The translations under genes and the position numbers were made by a program. The notes beneath the pieces are model-generated. The model ran no database searches. It was not told where the DNA came from and saw only the letters and a program-made list of their open reading frames with translations. Of a stretch of DNA of 64,000 nt, positions 21,611 to 35,142 are shown in pieces (within the stretch, counting starts at the first letter, position 1; the number at the start of each line of letters is the position of its first letter). The stretch spans positions 395,250 through 459,249 of the forward strand of contig NMRA01000206.1 in assembly GCA_002633005.1 (NCBI GenBank). The letters are read 5' to 3'. Source of the DNA: Phoronis australis (Eukaryota; Phoronida; Phoronidae).

Positions 21611-22794
21611 CAATATATGCTTAACCAACATCAATGCAGCAAGACTGCTCAACAAAGGAACAGCGGTATCAGAAAATTACGAATAATTAGAAAAGTAGAC
21701 GTTCAAGCGAAAATGGAAAACATCTTCTGAAAGCCCATCCAAAACTCTATCGAAGAGATAGTTTCGCAACATTCCGTCAATTTTTCGAAAAAAAATGAAA
21801 TTTTGCATTTTTTGAAATTCTAGGTAAAATAACTCGAAAACGGTTAGTCTGATAAAAATTGTTACAGTTCATTTGAAAGAGTATACTGCAGAGAATCCAC
21901 ATGCAAAAATTCACGTCATTTTCTCTTCCTGTTTAAAATGGCACCCCAGCACGACTAAAAATGTGTCAGCATGCGCCAGATCTGTCATCTTGGAAACAAT
22001 TTCAGGTTTTTTAACATAGAATAATAGCTAGTTGTAAAAAACTAATACGTGAAAAATTTCAAAGAAATTGGTCCAATAATGCGCCCTCTACTGGAGAAAA
22101 CGTTTTTTGAACCAAATCGAAGTGTGCATGCGCAGCTGCTGATATTTCCGCCATCTTTGACCGGAAGTGAACAATTTCTTGCAGATTTGTAACACATGGA
22201 CAGTTCAATATTTCAATTGAGTTTCAGCCCTGTATGTCAAAAATTACGGCTTCTATGAGCAATTGAATCTGAAATTGGAAACAAAGTGGCCGCCATATCC
22301 ACCATCTTGGATCTGATTATGACGAAAAACAATAGGGTTCCTATACTCATAGATGTACAACTTGTGTGTAAATTTCGTGGTGATCGAACGAAAATTGCGA
22401 CCGATATTGCGCGAACAAACAAAAAAACTTAGCGACAGAGCAACATACTTGGCGAAATTTATTTCGCCAAGTAATAACTTCCCAAAACATTTCGACACAA
22501 TACTCTACCTGCATCAATCTCCACTGAAGGCATTGAAGGACAAGTGACATGGTTATACAACAAGTGTAACAAAAATTTACTGAGATCAAAATTGTCAAAT
22601 GCTTTTCAAGAATCAATGAACAAGTACATTTTCTGTCAATTGCTGGCCACAGCATGAATTTAAAAGAAAACAATTTAACTTTAAATGAAATTAACAACCA
22701 CTTTTACCGTTAAATTTTGTAGAAAACACAATATTTAATAAGGTCTTGGTATAACAAAACATCACGAGGCCACCAGTCTTTTTGCTTTGCTTAC

Positions 22795-23011
22795 CATTAA
22801 GCCACTGCGAATTCAACTGCGGCGTTCGCAATGGGTCTAGCCTTCCCATTATCCTATAGATGGCGTAATCGCGAGCCTGGAAATCCAGAACTATACCACT
22901 GAAGAAGGTGCCATCATCTAACATCAGTGATGTGGTATTCACATTGGGACCAAATGGGCATTTGGCAAGGCCAGGCTCCTCGGCACCTCTCTGTCGCCTC
23001 AGTTCAGTTAT
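22795..23011 (-). CDS. SEMA5: Semaphorin 5 exon 4: Sema domain
   Basis: Contains ITELRRQRG, AKCPFGPNVNTTSLMLDDG and FQARDYAIYRIMG, ending PLRTPQLNSQWLN. This is the class 5 pattern 'CP(Y/F)xPxxNSTxL...DFxxRDxAIYR...PLRTxQxNSxWLN'. There is an N-glycosylation sequon at NTT. The acceptor is CTGTCACAG and the donor GTAAGC. It ends in phase 1. Confidence 0.96.
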
Positions 23012-23025
23012 CTGTGACAGAAACA

Positions 23026-23112
23026 TACTGTAAATCAGTTCAAGAGTAGGGGCAAGATGTCAAGTGACTTACTGTAAATCAGTTCAAGTATAGAGGCACG
23101 ATGCCAAGTGAC
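23026..23112. repeat. 44-bp tandem duplication beside semaphorin exon 4
   Basis: TACTGTAAATCAGTTCAAG begins at 23026 and again at 23070, with the following bases also repeated (GGCA[A/C]GATG[T/C]CAAGTGAC). It begins 15 bases upstream, in gene sense, of the exon 4 acceptor. Confidence 0.75.
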
Positions 23113-23373
23113 AAACCAGATTTGCTTACTTTGTAGGTATAAGTCAAAACAAGCTTTCTGTTACTGATAGCACAACAAATGCCACTTAAATGTTTTGTTG
23201 CGCAGAACAAGTTGTATTATTTTCCCCTACCAGTATTGTTATGGATATATTTAAAAAGCACACAAGCAACAAAATGGAAACAAATAACAACATGTGAAAA
23301 ATAGCAACAAAGTGACGGCCGAAAACAAAATTTGAAAACCGGTGCAATGGTGGCTCTGTCTTCCACTGTGACT

Positions 23374-23516
23374 GCAGGAACACATAAAATTTGTTCACAA
23401 CTCAGTGTGTATGCAATGAGTGAATCTATTGCAAGGACGCATAAACACATAACATTTGTTCACAACTCAGTACATGTATGTAATGTGTGAATCTATTGCA
23501 AGGATGCATAAACACA
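23374..23516. repeat. About 66-bp tandem duplication in intron 3
   Basis: Two imperfect copies sharing TTTGTTCACAACTCAGT, GAATCTATTGCAAGGA and GCATAAACACAT. Confidence 0.75.
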
Positions 23517-23761
23517 TCCTAGCTTCTATGCAATTTCAGAAATACCACCAGAAAGAATAGAATAACAAAGCGGGAGAGTCAAAAATACCATATCATCGTC
23601 AAAGCTGAAATGTTTTCCTTGGTAACTTAATATCCATAGAGAGGCATGACTTCAAAACAATTCAGGTTGTAAAATATTTCCAAGATGGTGTATTATCAGG
23701 GAGCATCTGACACCAAGTTTTACAATCGAAGAATCGTATAACAATACACATCAATACGTAC

Positions 23762-23969
23762 ACTTCGCCATGAACATTTTGGATCATAAGCGTATGTTCC
23801 ACAGGCAAACAATTCTCCACCCTGAATGTGTAGCACTCGTATGAAGTTGTGACACTCCGATTCCGGCTTTCCTCTGGCAGCGCACAATGTTTTGGTCATC
23901 TCATCCGGTAACCAAGGCTCCACTTCGCGTTCAGCTAGATCCATCATGGTCAATTTCAACAGATGATCT
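23762..23969 (-). CDS. SEMA5: Semaphorin 5 exon 3: Sema domain
   Basis: Reads DHLLKLTMMDLAEREVEPWL and later CHNFIRVLHIQGGELFACGT, then YAYDPKCSWRS. The 'C-x-N-(Y/F)-I-R-V' and 'G-T-x-A-x-x-P-x-C' motifs are hallmarks of the semaphorin propeller, with the disulfide-forming cysteines in place. The donor is GTACGT, a usable but less common form. The exon ends in phase 0. Confidence 0.95.
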
Positions 23970-25548
23970 CTACAAGGGAAATTGACCAAACTATGAATGG
24001 GGAAACAAACAAATTCGCCATCCAAGACAGAATAATGAAGAACTCGAAAATTGTTGAAGCGGTCCATTAAAACGTCAAGTATCACAAACTACGTCAATTC
24101 GTAAACTGCTTATCATACTAAATGCGTATTTTATTAAAAATTTTAAATTATTTTCTCAACAATAAAGAACATTTAGAAAATACTACAACAGTTCTTGACT
24201 TATCGGCCAGAAAAATAAATGCGAAAAAATATTTAAAAATTTTTTTTAAAGGCTAATTACTTTGCTACCAACAATAGAAACTGCACCAGATGTTGTTTCA
24301 TAAGAACTATATGTAGCACAAACCCAGCTAATAACGGACGAAAATACGTGAAGAATTACCTTAATTATTATTAATAATTATTACTACATCAGTTATATAT
24401 TACCACTAATCATTTAAATAATTTGAATTGTTCTCACGAAAAAATGCTAGGGTTAAAAAATTTCTTTTAACAGCATGGAGGTCAGATAATGAAAACTATT
24501 AAAAATATTTGGCAATTCTTTTTGTGCAAAATAACTTTAGAAACACTGTTACACATCAGCATCAAGAAAATGTGAACTGGCAAAATTGTTAAATGCAATG
24601 CGCCCATATAGCAAGTTTCCAGAATAACAACTAGGTGTGTTGGCAAAGAAATTTAATTTACCAACATGCAGCAAATGAACATTTTCAAATCAACGCCGCG
24701 CTACGTTGAATATTTGAAGTTAGCTCGCAGGCCTGTCCCTCATTTATTGTGAAAGTCCACATGGGAATATCTTAAATTCAAAACAGAACAATTAGCATAG
24801 AGAGGGTCATCACCGCAGGCTGAAGTCAGCGACCTTTTCAATCATTTTCAAAAAAAACCCGCCCTAACCAAATGGCCAGAGGCAATGGACTAATTGAATT
24901 ACCCAGAGTCAAACTGGCAATTCGGGATCAAGAGACAATGTGGCAGAGAGCAATCAATTGAATAAGTCAAGATGCTGCCTTTGGACAAACTACTTAAACT
25001 TAATCCATGTATGTGTGTGACAAGAAATAGAATCCATGAGGGGCAGGGTGAAGGTTGAATTTGCAAATAATGGATAGAAACACCTGCTAGGTCTGACAGG
25101 AATAACCACGGCAAAATCGTGAAAAAGAGAATGAATTAAATCAATAAAGTTATGTTCAAGTCGTATTTATAACATTGTTACTAATAACAATGATAGCAAG
25201 GCAACAGGAAGAGTGCCAACATATTTAAAGTATTGAGGAGGATGAGTTCAGAAAAAAGAAATAGCAGGTTCAAGGGTTGTGCAACAGTTGAAAACCAATT
25301 TCTTCAGAGCGCAGAAATAGATGTGCTGATGATCTTTGCTGTAGGAGAGACTGTTGCTAACTAGGCCCATTATCACCAAGGCAGAGGGCACTGTTCAACT
25401 GACAAAGCAATTTCAACTGTTCATAATCACACCAAAGTGTCAGCAACGTAATTCTATCATAGCCCAGAGTGCTCAGGACTGTGCAAACATGCCTGTACTT
25501 TTGCTGACCGCTAGAAGAGGTCAGTGTCCACCAGCAAGCCTGACCTAC

Positions 25549-25657
25549 CTGGCTCCAACAATGACCAGCATTCTTTGTGTATCAAACACAAACTTTGAGA
25601 AGTCCACATAACCATTGCTGTATTCCACTACGCCATTTCGTCCATCAGGTACCAGGT
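25549..25657 (-). CDS. SEMA5: Semaphorin 5 exon 2: start of Sema domain
   Basis: Reads DLVPDGRNGVVEYSNGYVDF and SKFVFDTQRMLVIVGA. This matches the first Sema strands (pattern 'DFSxxxxDxxxxxLxVGAR'). The acceptor is TTCTTTGTAG and the donor GTAGGT. It begins with two bases that complete a split Asp codon after intron 1 and ends in phase 2. Confidence 0.93.
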
Positions 25658-26261
25658 CTACAAAGAACAATAATGACTATTAAGAAGAAATACACCATCC
25701 CGTCGTTTTAAAATGTTCAAAATTTTAGTATGAGAGCAACATCTACAGGGGATTACATTTTCGAAGTTACTACCAAAATATTATTGCAGACAAATTTCAA
25801 CGCCCTGGATGGAATTTGTGGTTGGGCTCATTATGTAACAAATCTTTAAAGTCCCAATGCTAAATCCCTAAGAACTGTTTGTTCTAAAATCCCTGCCATT
25901 TGAAAATTTCATAGAACCAAACTGCAGACAACTTGGTGTCTTAAATATAAAATAAACTTTAAGTGTTATTAATACCAATTAAAGACCACATTGCTATCAA
26001 GATGTATTTTTAACAAATGAATGTCCTGATTGTCCTCATTACTGGAGAAGTCCAAGAATAGTTCCTTATTAGACCTTCACCGCCAAAAACCCTTGAAACA
26101 AAAGACCTTTATTCCAAGCTTGAACTGGACACGAGACCCAAGAAAAAATACTCAAAGAAAACAGTGCATATGCTCCATTAATACAATGTGCACTGTGACT
26201 GACTAAGCTATTGTGTTGCCAAGGATACACTACCATGTCCATCTTAAGCCTGATGGTAATT

Positions 26262-26500
26262 CTTCAGTTATTTCGTACAAAAATAATCGCCAAATTGACA
26301 ATTTTCTAGTTCACAAAGGCTCATATGGCAATCTCACAGTAAACTATGGAAACTTAACCAAACGATGTTTAATAAAATCTTTACGTTACAATCATCAAGT
26401 TCATGAGAGATGAAAACATTCTTAAACTTATACGGTTGAGAAATTTTACAAATTGATAATTCACCTGTCTGTCATACTGTGTGCTAAATAAGAGAATTTT
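26262..26500. mobile_element. Family B MITE, degenerate copy (intron 1)
   Basis: Contains 'ACAAAAATAATCGCCAAATTG' near the left and 'CTGTCATACTGTGTGCTAAA' near the right, both end phrases of family B. Divergent, borders approximate. Confidence 0.45.
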
Positions 26501-27280
26501 CATTCCAAAAATGCAAATCATGTAGTCGCTCCCAACAAATGGATGGACGGACACCTCAAACCTTGTCATACCACGATTGAAGATGATTTTCATCTCATAA
26601 CGATCATTACGACCATTGACAAGCAGAAAAAGGTGTCAAAAACTCATCAGTTGTGACAAAATTAGCCAACCATTATCAGTGCAGCCTCAGATGTCGCTTT
26701 TGTCTCTTTACTATGTTGACAAGCACTGTTGCTTGTAGGCATTTAGCACAGTTTAACAGATAGTCTATGGTATGCATAGAATCTGTTTTTAACATTATCA
26801 CCTATTTATAAAATAGAGTTCAGATTTTTTGCAGACTTTGATGAAATCAAAAAACAGTTTGCTTCATTAAGGCTTCAGACTTAACTATCAACAAACATTA
26901 TGTTTTTTTTTACAAAAAACAGGACAACAGGCAATGTTAGTTCTCAATAACTTTAAGTGCCCCACCAAAACCTTGACCCAGATGGCTTTAAAACTATTTT
27001 TTTGGCTCTAGCAAAACCAAATATTTAAGGACTGCTTGGGTTCAGTACACTTGAGTTAACATTTGCACTGTCTGGGAATTTCAAACAAAACTTTTAACTT
27101 AACCAGAATGTTTTCAGCTTCACCTTTGAAGGCCATTTGTACTCTGAAAATTCTCTTGACCCTGGCTGCATGGCTTGCAGCGATTTTGGCTGGCACAGAA
27201 TTTCACTCGCTCTATCAATGTGGCATTCTAGTCAAATGCATTGTTCTACCTGATTCTATTGCAGTCATTGACAACTTGCA

Positions 27281-27530
27281 TGGTAAAATCTCATTAATTT
27301 CGGACAAACATAATTACCAAAATTGCCGGTTTTACATTTTTCAAAAACCTACCGGTAAAACTGATGTGAACGTCCACAATTTCTCAAAACATTGACTGAC
27401 AGCAGCTTTGTTATAGAATTTTGAAGTGGTGATGCACTTGACGAAACTTGAAGCTTTTAGGCAATAATAAGAAATAGAATTTCACCAATACACATGCCAT
27501 ACTGAGTCCTAAATCGTTGGGGTTTTACCA
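27281..27530. mobile_element. Family B MITE, well preserved copy (intron 1)
   Basis: The left end is TGGTAAAATCTCATTAATTT and the right end is the inverted form, GGGGTTTTACCA. Both outermost 8 bases are TGGTAAAA when read inward. The element is 250 bp. Confidence 0.7.
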
Positions 27531-30500
27531 CAGTCTCAATTGTCCATATGGGAATGCATATTTTCAAGACAAAAAATCTCTTATCATGAGAGTAAGGACT
27601 AAGTGAATACCAGCTTTACAACAGTAAGTGAACTTAGTCAAAAGTTAGTTTCACGGAACAATTTATCACAGGCAGCACAACAGTTCTGAAAAAGGCACTG
27701 TATTCAATCAATCAACATTCACCAGGAACAAATGTTGTGCAAGACACTGGCACACCCATGTATAACAAACCCAACCTAACAGTGGTGTTGCATTCAACAT
27801 CATTAATCACGGCCACCAGGGGTCTGTCTGGGCTGAGTTAAGTCTCCAGCCGGGCCTCAGTTGGAGGTGAGGTTGTCACAGCTGGATTGTGTTGCCCACA
27901 GCAAGTGGCAGAGGTGGTTTGTGTGGGATGTCAAGCCAGTCAACACAAGAGGACAAGAGAAAGTGGTTACAATATGGGGAAGCTTGGTGGCTTGAAACAA
28001 TAGAAGGCTTATGAACAGCTGTTGCTGCCCAAGATAATTGGGACTTGTCACAAATCCTTAGTCCAGGCAAAATTCCAGAGAAAAGGACGAAACCAGGAAA
28101 GAGGAAGAGAAAAAGGAAAATGAAACAATAACCTCTTGATACAATCCTAACAAGTTTACAACGAATAACTGACAAGAATAATATGTTAGTAACCAGTACA
28201 TGAGGTGTTGTCAAGTGCCTTTAAAGAACCCCCTCCCCCAACCCCTTAAATTCAAAGTGCCTTGAACACACATCTCAACAAGAGAAATAGATTGAAAAAC
28301 TAAGTAGGAATAAAAATTGAATTTAAATTATTGTTGTTTTATATGGGGCTAGCATATAGCCTAAAAGAAACAGTTATTTTTAACGTAGCTAAATGAATCA
28401 AAGACCAACCACTTGGGAGTGAAAAGTGGATTTAATACGCTGTAAACTTTAGCAAACACCCACAGTTTAAATGTCAGCAAAACGCAATTGAAAGTCATCC
28501 CAGTAGAAACGATACCACTGAAGACTGCAAGTTGATATCTGAAGCAATTACTGAAGAAACACAAAAAAATCTGATACGAAAACAATACAAATCTTGAACA
28601 CAGCACAACCCAAAACCACCATTCTACTGCATAATTACCAAGGAAAATAAACCTTTTGATAAGGGCCTGACAAAAGCCCTCAACAGAGCTGTCAAGAAAA
28701 AATGTTAATCTTAGTGTGACCACCAGTAACACCCCTGGTAATGGACCCAGTGAAACTCTATCAGGCTACCAGCAATAACAATGAACTCTCATGTTGCACC
28801 CATCATGGGTTCATTGCCAAAGGTGGTGAGATGCTTGAACACACATATCTTCAGTGTATGGTAATTGCTTAGAAAGAACAGATAAGTTTCTGAGACTAAA
28901 AGTACAATTATGTCTTGTCTATCAGTTGAAGTTGCCATCAACCTACTTCATCAAAGACACAACCTTTTGATTCAACCCACTTACAATATAATAGTAAGCA
29001 CTTGCAAAATTTGCATTCATTCGAAATTAATTTCACTATAAGAATAACAAATGTCATCACCTGTGTGACAAGAATGGCAAAATATGTAATAACAAATGCA
29101 TAACACACCATACAACAACATACTGTAAACAACAAACAACAGCCACCAAGTGCCCTCTCCCAGTACAACAACAACTCCTAGACTAAACATGTGGCTTTAA
29201 GATTTGGTTCTAAATAAGAAAAACTCCAGACTCCTCTGTAATCACTCAGTTGACACAGAATAAGTCTTTACAAAAGTGAAAATCAGTCTGTAGAGAAACA
29301 GTAGAAAGCAGACCTCTGTTGTTATTTTGTCTTCAAAGTCTATTGTCATCATAGAGTGCCTTGGGGAAGATTAGTCGAGACGGGCACCGCAAAAATTAAC
29401 AAGCCTCAAGAAACCAATCATTAAGTTTAAGCTAGAGGTTACTCAAAAGAAACAGAAGAACTTTTAAATCTTTTTACTTTTTAATTAGTTTTCGCAATAG
29501 ATTAACATAGGCTCAAGACCTTATACTTAATAATTTCATGCAAAAGTGAAACTATATTAGACATTAATTAAATGCCTATTTGCCAAAGTTATTAGGCTAC
29601 TTGGTCTGGGGTTACAGGTTACAATAACACCATTGTGGATGTTAACTGCACCAGGTAAACCAAGGTAAACCAAGGTAAACAGCCTGCAGAGACAGGTGCA
29701 GAGGTATTGAGGTCACCTCAACCACTCTTCTCAGAAAGTGCTACCAGGGATGTTGAGGAAGAAAGCCCACGAGGTGTTCAAAGGGTACAACAGTTAAAAT
29801 AGATAACACGACAAATGAGACATTAACATGAGAACAATTATCATTGTTAAACAACGTTAGGAACTAAGAAGCATGTAACAAACTCTAGAAACGGAAAACT
29901 AATCCAGTGAATGAAGTTGGTACAGTAAAACCTCGCACATTTCAGACAAATATTAGCACCAAAGTAATCTCTTGAATTTATCAAGGGCTGCTAACATTTT
30001 TGAGAATGCTCACAATTATTCATAACATAGTGCGATGGCTCATAGCTATCACTACAGAACTTGAAAATGGCATTAAAAAGGCACTGTTGATCTTTTAGAA
30101 TAAAAATGGAAAAAAGTTCCACATGTGGAATCCTGAACTAGAAAGATTTTTCAAAATGGTGATCAACGGTCACTATGGTACAGAACTTGGACATTATATA
30201 AAACATTAATTTAATTGCATAATACACCTGAGGTATTCTCACAAGATCTCTGTTATCGATCAACAGATTCTTCATGAAAGAAGTTTTAAAATCTACTTAA
30301 ACATTAATTTGATGATACATATCTTTAGAGATAAATTTAAAAATTAAAAATTCCCTTGCCACTCCCACTATTGTGTATAGGGTAAATTCACCGTATATTC
30401 ACACAATATTGTTTACAACCAGCTACCAAAACAAGTTTATTAAAACCAGTAAAGTCATCCCTCACCAAGTAGTCCATTGGTTTGACATTTAACCCATGAT

Positions 30501-30756
30501 AATAAATTACCTATGATGGGTCTGACAAAGCATAAAAAGTTGGTGGATTTGGAGGATAATGGCTGTCTAGAACAGCTGACCACAAATGGTTAGTGAATAG
30601 AGGGAGTTCACAACCACAATACAAGAAGCCACCAATGAAATTCTTTGAGATAAAACATAAAGTTAAAACTATGTGCTGGGTCATCGCTCATGAAAACTCA
30701 ATAACATTGATCAGTGCCTTATTGGGACACTAAAGTGACCACAGACTAATATCATA

Positions 30757-30985
30757 CCAGCAAAATCTCACTAATTTAGGACACAATATGGACCACAAGA
30801 GAAATTTTATTTTCTCAGTTTTGCTTGAACGATACATAGCAGCACTAAATCAATACTTCTCCATGTTCAAATTCTGTCCAATAAACACAACCAGACAGTG
30901 TTTTGAAAATCATGGGCATTCACAAGATGGTTAGAAGCCGTTAAAAATTCAGTATTAATTACCTTTGTCGGAAATTATACATTTA
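30757..30985. mobile_element. Family B MITE copy (intron 1)
   Basis: Contains AAAATCTCACTAATTTAGGA + CACAATATGGACCACAAG at the left and a divergent right end (ATTACCTTTGTCGGAAATTA). Confidence 0.55.
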
Positions 30986-31295
30986 AGTTTGTGATATAAA
31001 ACTGTGCCTGAGCTGAGCACCAGCCTTGATAAAACTTTCAGAAAAAATCTCCCTCAAACTACTTTGAAAATCATTTATATTTTTTATTCCTGGTTTACAA
31101 ATCAAACAAATTAAGCACAAATTTCCACATTAAATTCCACTGCAAAAGGAGAACAGTGGCCACTTGAGAACATGAGTGTTTAGTGACCCATAGTCTAAAG
31201 TTATGACTTATGAGAAGATTTGTTGTCTTCAGCCATGACAATAAACAAACTAAAGGAAATACAAGCAAGGAACAACCAACCTTCTACATGTACTA

Positions 31296-31525
31296 TTGTA
31301 AAATTTCATCAAAATAATTAATAAAATAGCCCTTTTCTCATTTTTCAGTGGTTTCTAACATGAATACCCAGAATTTTTCAAAACCTTGATGGTAGCAAAT
31401 GTGCAGAGCTTGCACATGGGAGAGTATGCATTCTCAATTGGTGATACATATCTTTCATGGGAAAACGAGAAAACAAAATTTCGCTTGTCGGCCATATTGT
31501 GTCCTAAATCTGTGATAATTTACCG
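31296..31525. mobile_element. Family B MITE copy (intron 1)
   Basis: The right end GTCGGCCATATTGTGTCCTA + AATCTGTGATAATTTACCG is close to the family consensus. The left end GTAAAATTTCATCAAAATAA is more divergent. Confidence 0.6.
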
Positions 31526-32652
31526 TCCCTGAACAGAATTACCCATTGATTAATTAAACTGCAAACACTGTGCCCAAGGATAATGGACTCTTTTTTTAAC
31601 GGAAACAGTCAATTTTCATATCTGAGCTCCCAGTCCAGAACAGGTGGAACCGAAATACAAAACTATTTTTTTCAGATCCATCAACCCAGGGCAATGTTTA
31701 ACACGGTTTCCCAATTTTATCCAAAAACACTGCAAAAGAAACGCAACACTATAACTACCCCCTGTGCTGCGGAGATTACATGAGCCTTCGCATTTCATCG
31801 CCATTTTTCTCATCAAGGACTCACTGAAGGTGCACGCAAGGAGAAATTTTGTCAAAAACTGGCATGTGGTCATCATAAGGGATTGATAAAAATGTGGTCT
31901 GACATTTGGCTATCATATTCCTCCATAAAGGGGATGTTGTAAGCAGATAAACGGCTTATTGTTCAGGATTTTTATCTAGCAAAAAATGGCTGGGAACAAA
32001 ATGATAAGATGGAGATCCTAAGCCGTGGCGAGATAAGTGTTAGGTGAACATCACAAGCTGCGCCACGACTTAAGGACGCTTCAACAAGATGTTCAGTGTA
32101 GAAGGGTTTCATAAAATTGCAATAAGACATATTGTAGTCCATGCAGAAAAACATGATACTCAATATAGAACTAGACCTACAAATAAAGTGTTCTCAATAT
32201 TACGACTATTGGTATCAACATTATCATTATCATTATCATTAAACAGTATATGACAAAGGTAAACAGGTAAAATACTGATTGAAGTCAAGACGGCTAACTT
32301 TGCCTACAGCAAAAATGGATGGAAATAACAATTTTGGCAGCAAACATCTAGTCACTGAATGACCAAGCCACCTCACTAACTTTCCCATAATTCCCCTTCA
32401 TTCTCGGTCTTGAAGGAAGGCTATTCCAGTGATGAACGCGACTTCTCCTAGTGGTCATGATGGTAACTAAAGATCGTTTTGTCTGAATACTTTTGACAGG
32501 CGCTGTATATTAATAAAATGAATGCATATCATCACATTAAAACTATTAACGAGCAGTGTTAACCAGTACCTTACAAGGCATTGGCCAAGCAGTACTCATA
32601 ATTCTGAGTTACACTTAATGAGACTTGTGTACTATTAGTAATAAGCTGATTA

Positions 32653-34974
32653 TGCACATGGGTATGCAAGACATTAGTAAACAAACACAGGGTGGCAGTA
32701 ATCCGACATAACACTGCCTACATCTCCCACTGCTAACTGCTAGGGTGATGACCAGGATGGCAGAGATATGTATTGCCACACCACAAACAAATGCAGTAAT
32801 TATGTACTTATGAGGATCACTCAGCACGCCTTCTTACATTTGTGTAAGGCTAAACATCACCCACAGCCAGAGTGACACATTACACATCAAATATTTTCCA
32901 GTAATTACTTGGAAAGGGATTCCGATGAGGTCATACAGATAAAGCTTAGTTTGAGGCGAAGATAAAATTACACAGCAAAATCTCAAAAACTTTTCATAAG
33001 ATGATTGTCAAAATATATATATTTTAGTCATTCTCCAAAGGCTTCAAACATAGTGGTTGTGAGTGCCTAAAATTTCTCGAAACATTATCTGTTAAGATGG
33101 TACTGCTCTTTGAGACGCTGAAGCAAATATATGGTGTTACGTTATTTTACTGTAAAAAAATAAATTTCACTTGTCAGCCACTTTACCAAAGTAAAATTGT
33201 GCTCACGTCACATAAACCAGGGTTCCTTCACTTTATCCAACGGCCCTACTCCCGGTAGCTCTGAGACTGTTCACAATTATCACGAGCGTACAAACCATTG
33301 TATTGGGGCTATTAGGGGGTGAGTCCTACTGCGGTGTAAGTCAGATATAGTGAGCCTGCATTTTAATAACCAGTTTTCTCTACTGAATAACGGGCATCAA
33401 ATTGACTCTTAAAATGTTAGCATTCTATATATAACCGGCGACTACTGCCCTGGCTTCTACTGCAGAGCGTTTGACAACATACAATGACAATGTTAAAATA
33501 ACATATTAAGTCAATGTTTAATAATTAGTTTTTCACATTGAAACACATGATGAAACAAACAGTAACAATACTGTCGCCAAGATCCAACAAACAAAATACA
33601 CAAACAATTGTTTCAAAATAACGCTTTATTTTTATACCATACCACTAAACAAACCAACACAGGTACATATTTAACTTTGAAGCACACCTGCCCACAAATG
33701 TTAAACAAATACATAAACACAGACCTTATAAAAATATCACCAATTTTGGATGCTTCTGGGGGGGGATGACTGTGCCGTGTACCATTGTATGTTCAAAGAA
33801 TGGCGAAAATTCTGAATGGTATAATCCCAGATTTTTACGACATATAGTTTCAGAAGTACATGTGAAGGTAGTTGCTATCTTAGCATAGACTGGACAACAC
33901 ATTTGATAAATTAGGCATTCGTAATTCTAACAGCTATCATATGCGTAAACAAAAAATACAAATTATTTGTGATGTTCAAAAACACTTCTGAACAATTTAC
34001 ATGGTCACTTTTGGCATCGTTCCTTTATCACATTCCATGAACATTCAATGTGCAGGACGCTCTCCAAAAAGAGAACTTTTATTTAAATGACACAGGAATG
34101 CCAGCATTAAAATAAAAAAAATCCAAATTATGCTGAAAATGGCATCAGAAAGATTCATTTGAAAAGGTCAATAATAGATTTCCAGGGTAATAATGGTCAG
34201 ATATTACAAGCTTGCATTTTGTAAACCAGTTTTTTCCACTGAATAACAACTAACAAGCATCAAACTGGTTCTCAAAGTGTGGGCACGTTACATCCCGACT
34301 GTTCCCAGTATTTTGAACGCAGCTGATGGTGGCAAACCTGGGATATCAATTATGGTAGGACAAGGAGAGGGCTGCTATTTCCCAGGTATAACAGTCTAGG
34401 ACACATCACAACTGGGACAGGGTAATTACTTGAGGATAAAGAGACTCCGCATTAATGAGGACAATTAGGAAATAAGGTAATTTCCCAGTGACAATTGACA
34501 GAGTTCAGTTGATCTGCCACTGGAAACTTGAGAAGGGGTGTGCAACAGAGAAAAGTGGGCCATTAGCCCTGAATGCAGTCAGAGGAGAAGACCAAATTTG
34601 GCATCAAATCTCCTAAGATGTTGTAATGAGTCTAGACTAAAGCATTACAAGACCACAAACATGTTCAAGTCAAACAGTATGTGCACATAATTGTTCTTAT
34701 CTGAACTAAAGATATATGAAGGCAGGTTTATTCCCTTGAAATACAATTGAATATTTCACTGCAAGCATTTGAAACCATATTTAGTTAATTACCGTCTTTA
34801 CCGTAAAGGTGAATATGTCCAAAATACAGCTTGGATGCGTTTGAAACCAGTTTTATCCGTTTAACATGGCTTTAAGTTGAGTAGAATTTTGGCTTGGATA
34901 CATCTGAGATTGGTGGAGATCTAAAAAGTTGCGGGTTGGTTTTCAATTCTTAATCTATTACAAACACTAGAACA
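32653..34974. repeat. Duplicated 2.32-kb segment, copy 1 (left of gap)
   Basis: Matches 35143-37462 almost base for base by eye (a few percent substitutions and small indels), in the same orientation. It ends at ...CAAACACTAGAACA, exactly where the N run begins. It contains a degenerate family B copy (about 32972-33200) and two family A copies (about 33340-33445 and 34186-34306). Confidence 0.95.
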
Positions 34975-35142
34975 NNNNNNNNNNNNNNNNNNNNNNNNNN
35001 NNNNNNNNNNNNNNNNNNNNNNNNNNNNNNNNNNNNNNNNNNNNNNNNNNNNNNNNNNNNNNNNNNNNNNNNNNNNNNNNNNNNNNNNNNNNNNNNNNNN
35101 NNNNNNNNNNNNNNNNNNNNNNNNNNNNNNNNNNNNNNNNNN
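34975..35142. other. Assembly gap, 168 N
   Basis: A run of N. Open frames reported across it are meaningless. The true size may differ from 168. Confidence 0.99.
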
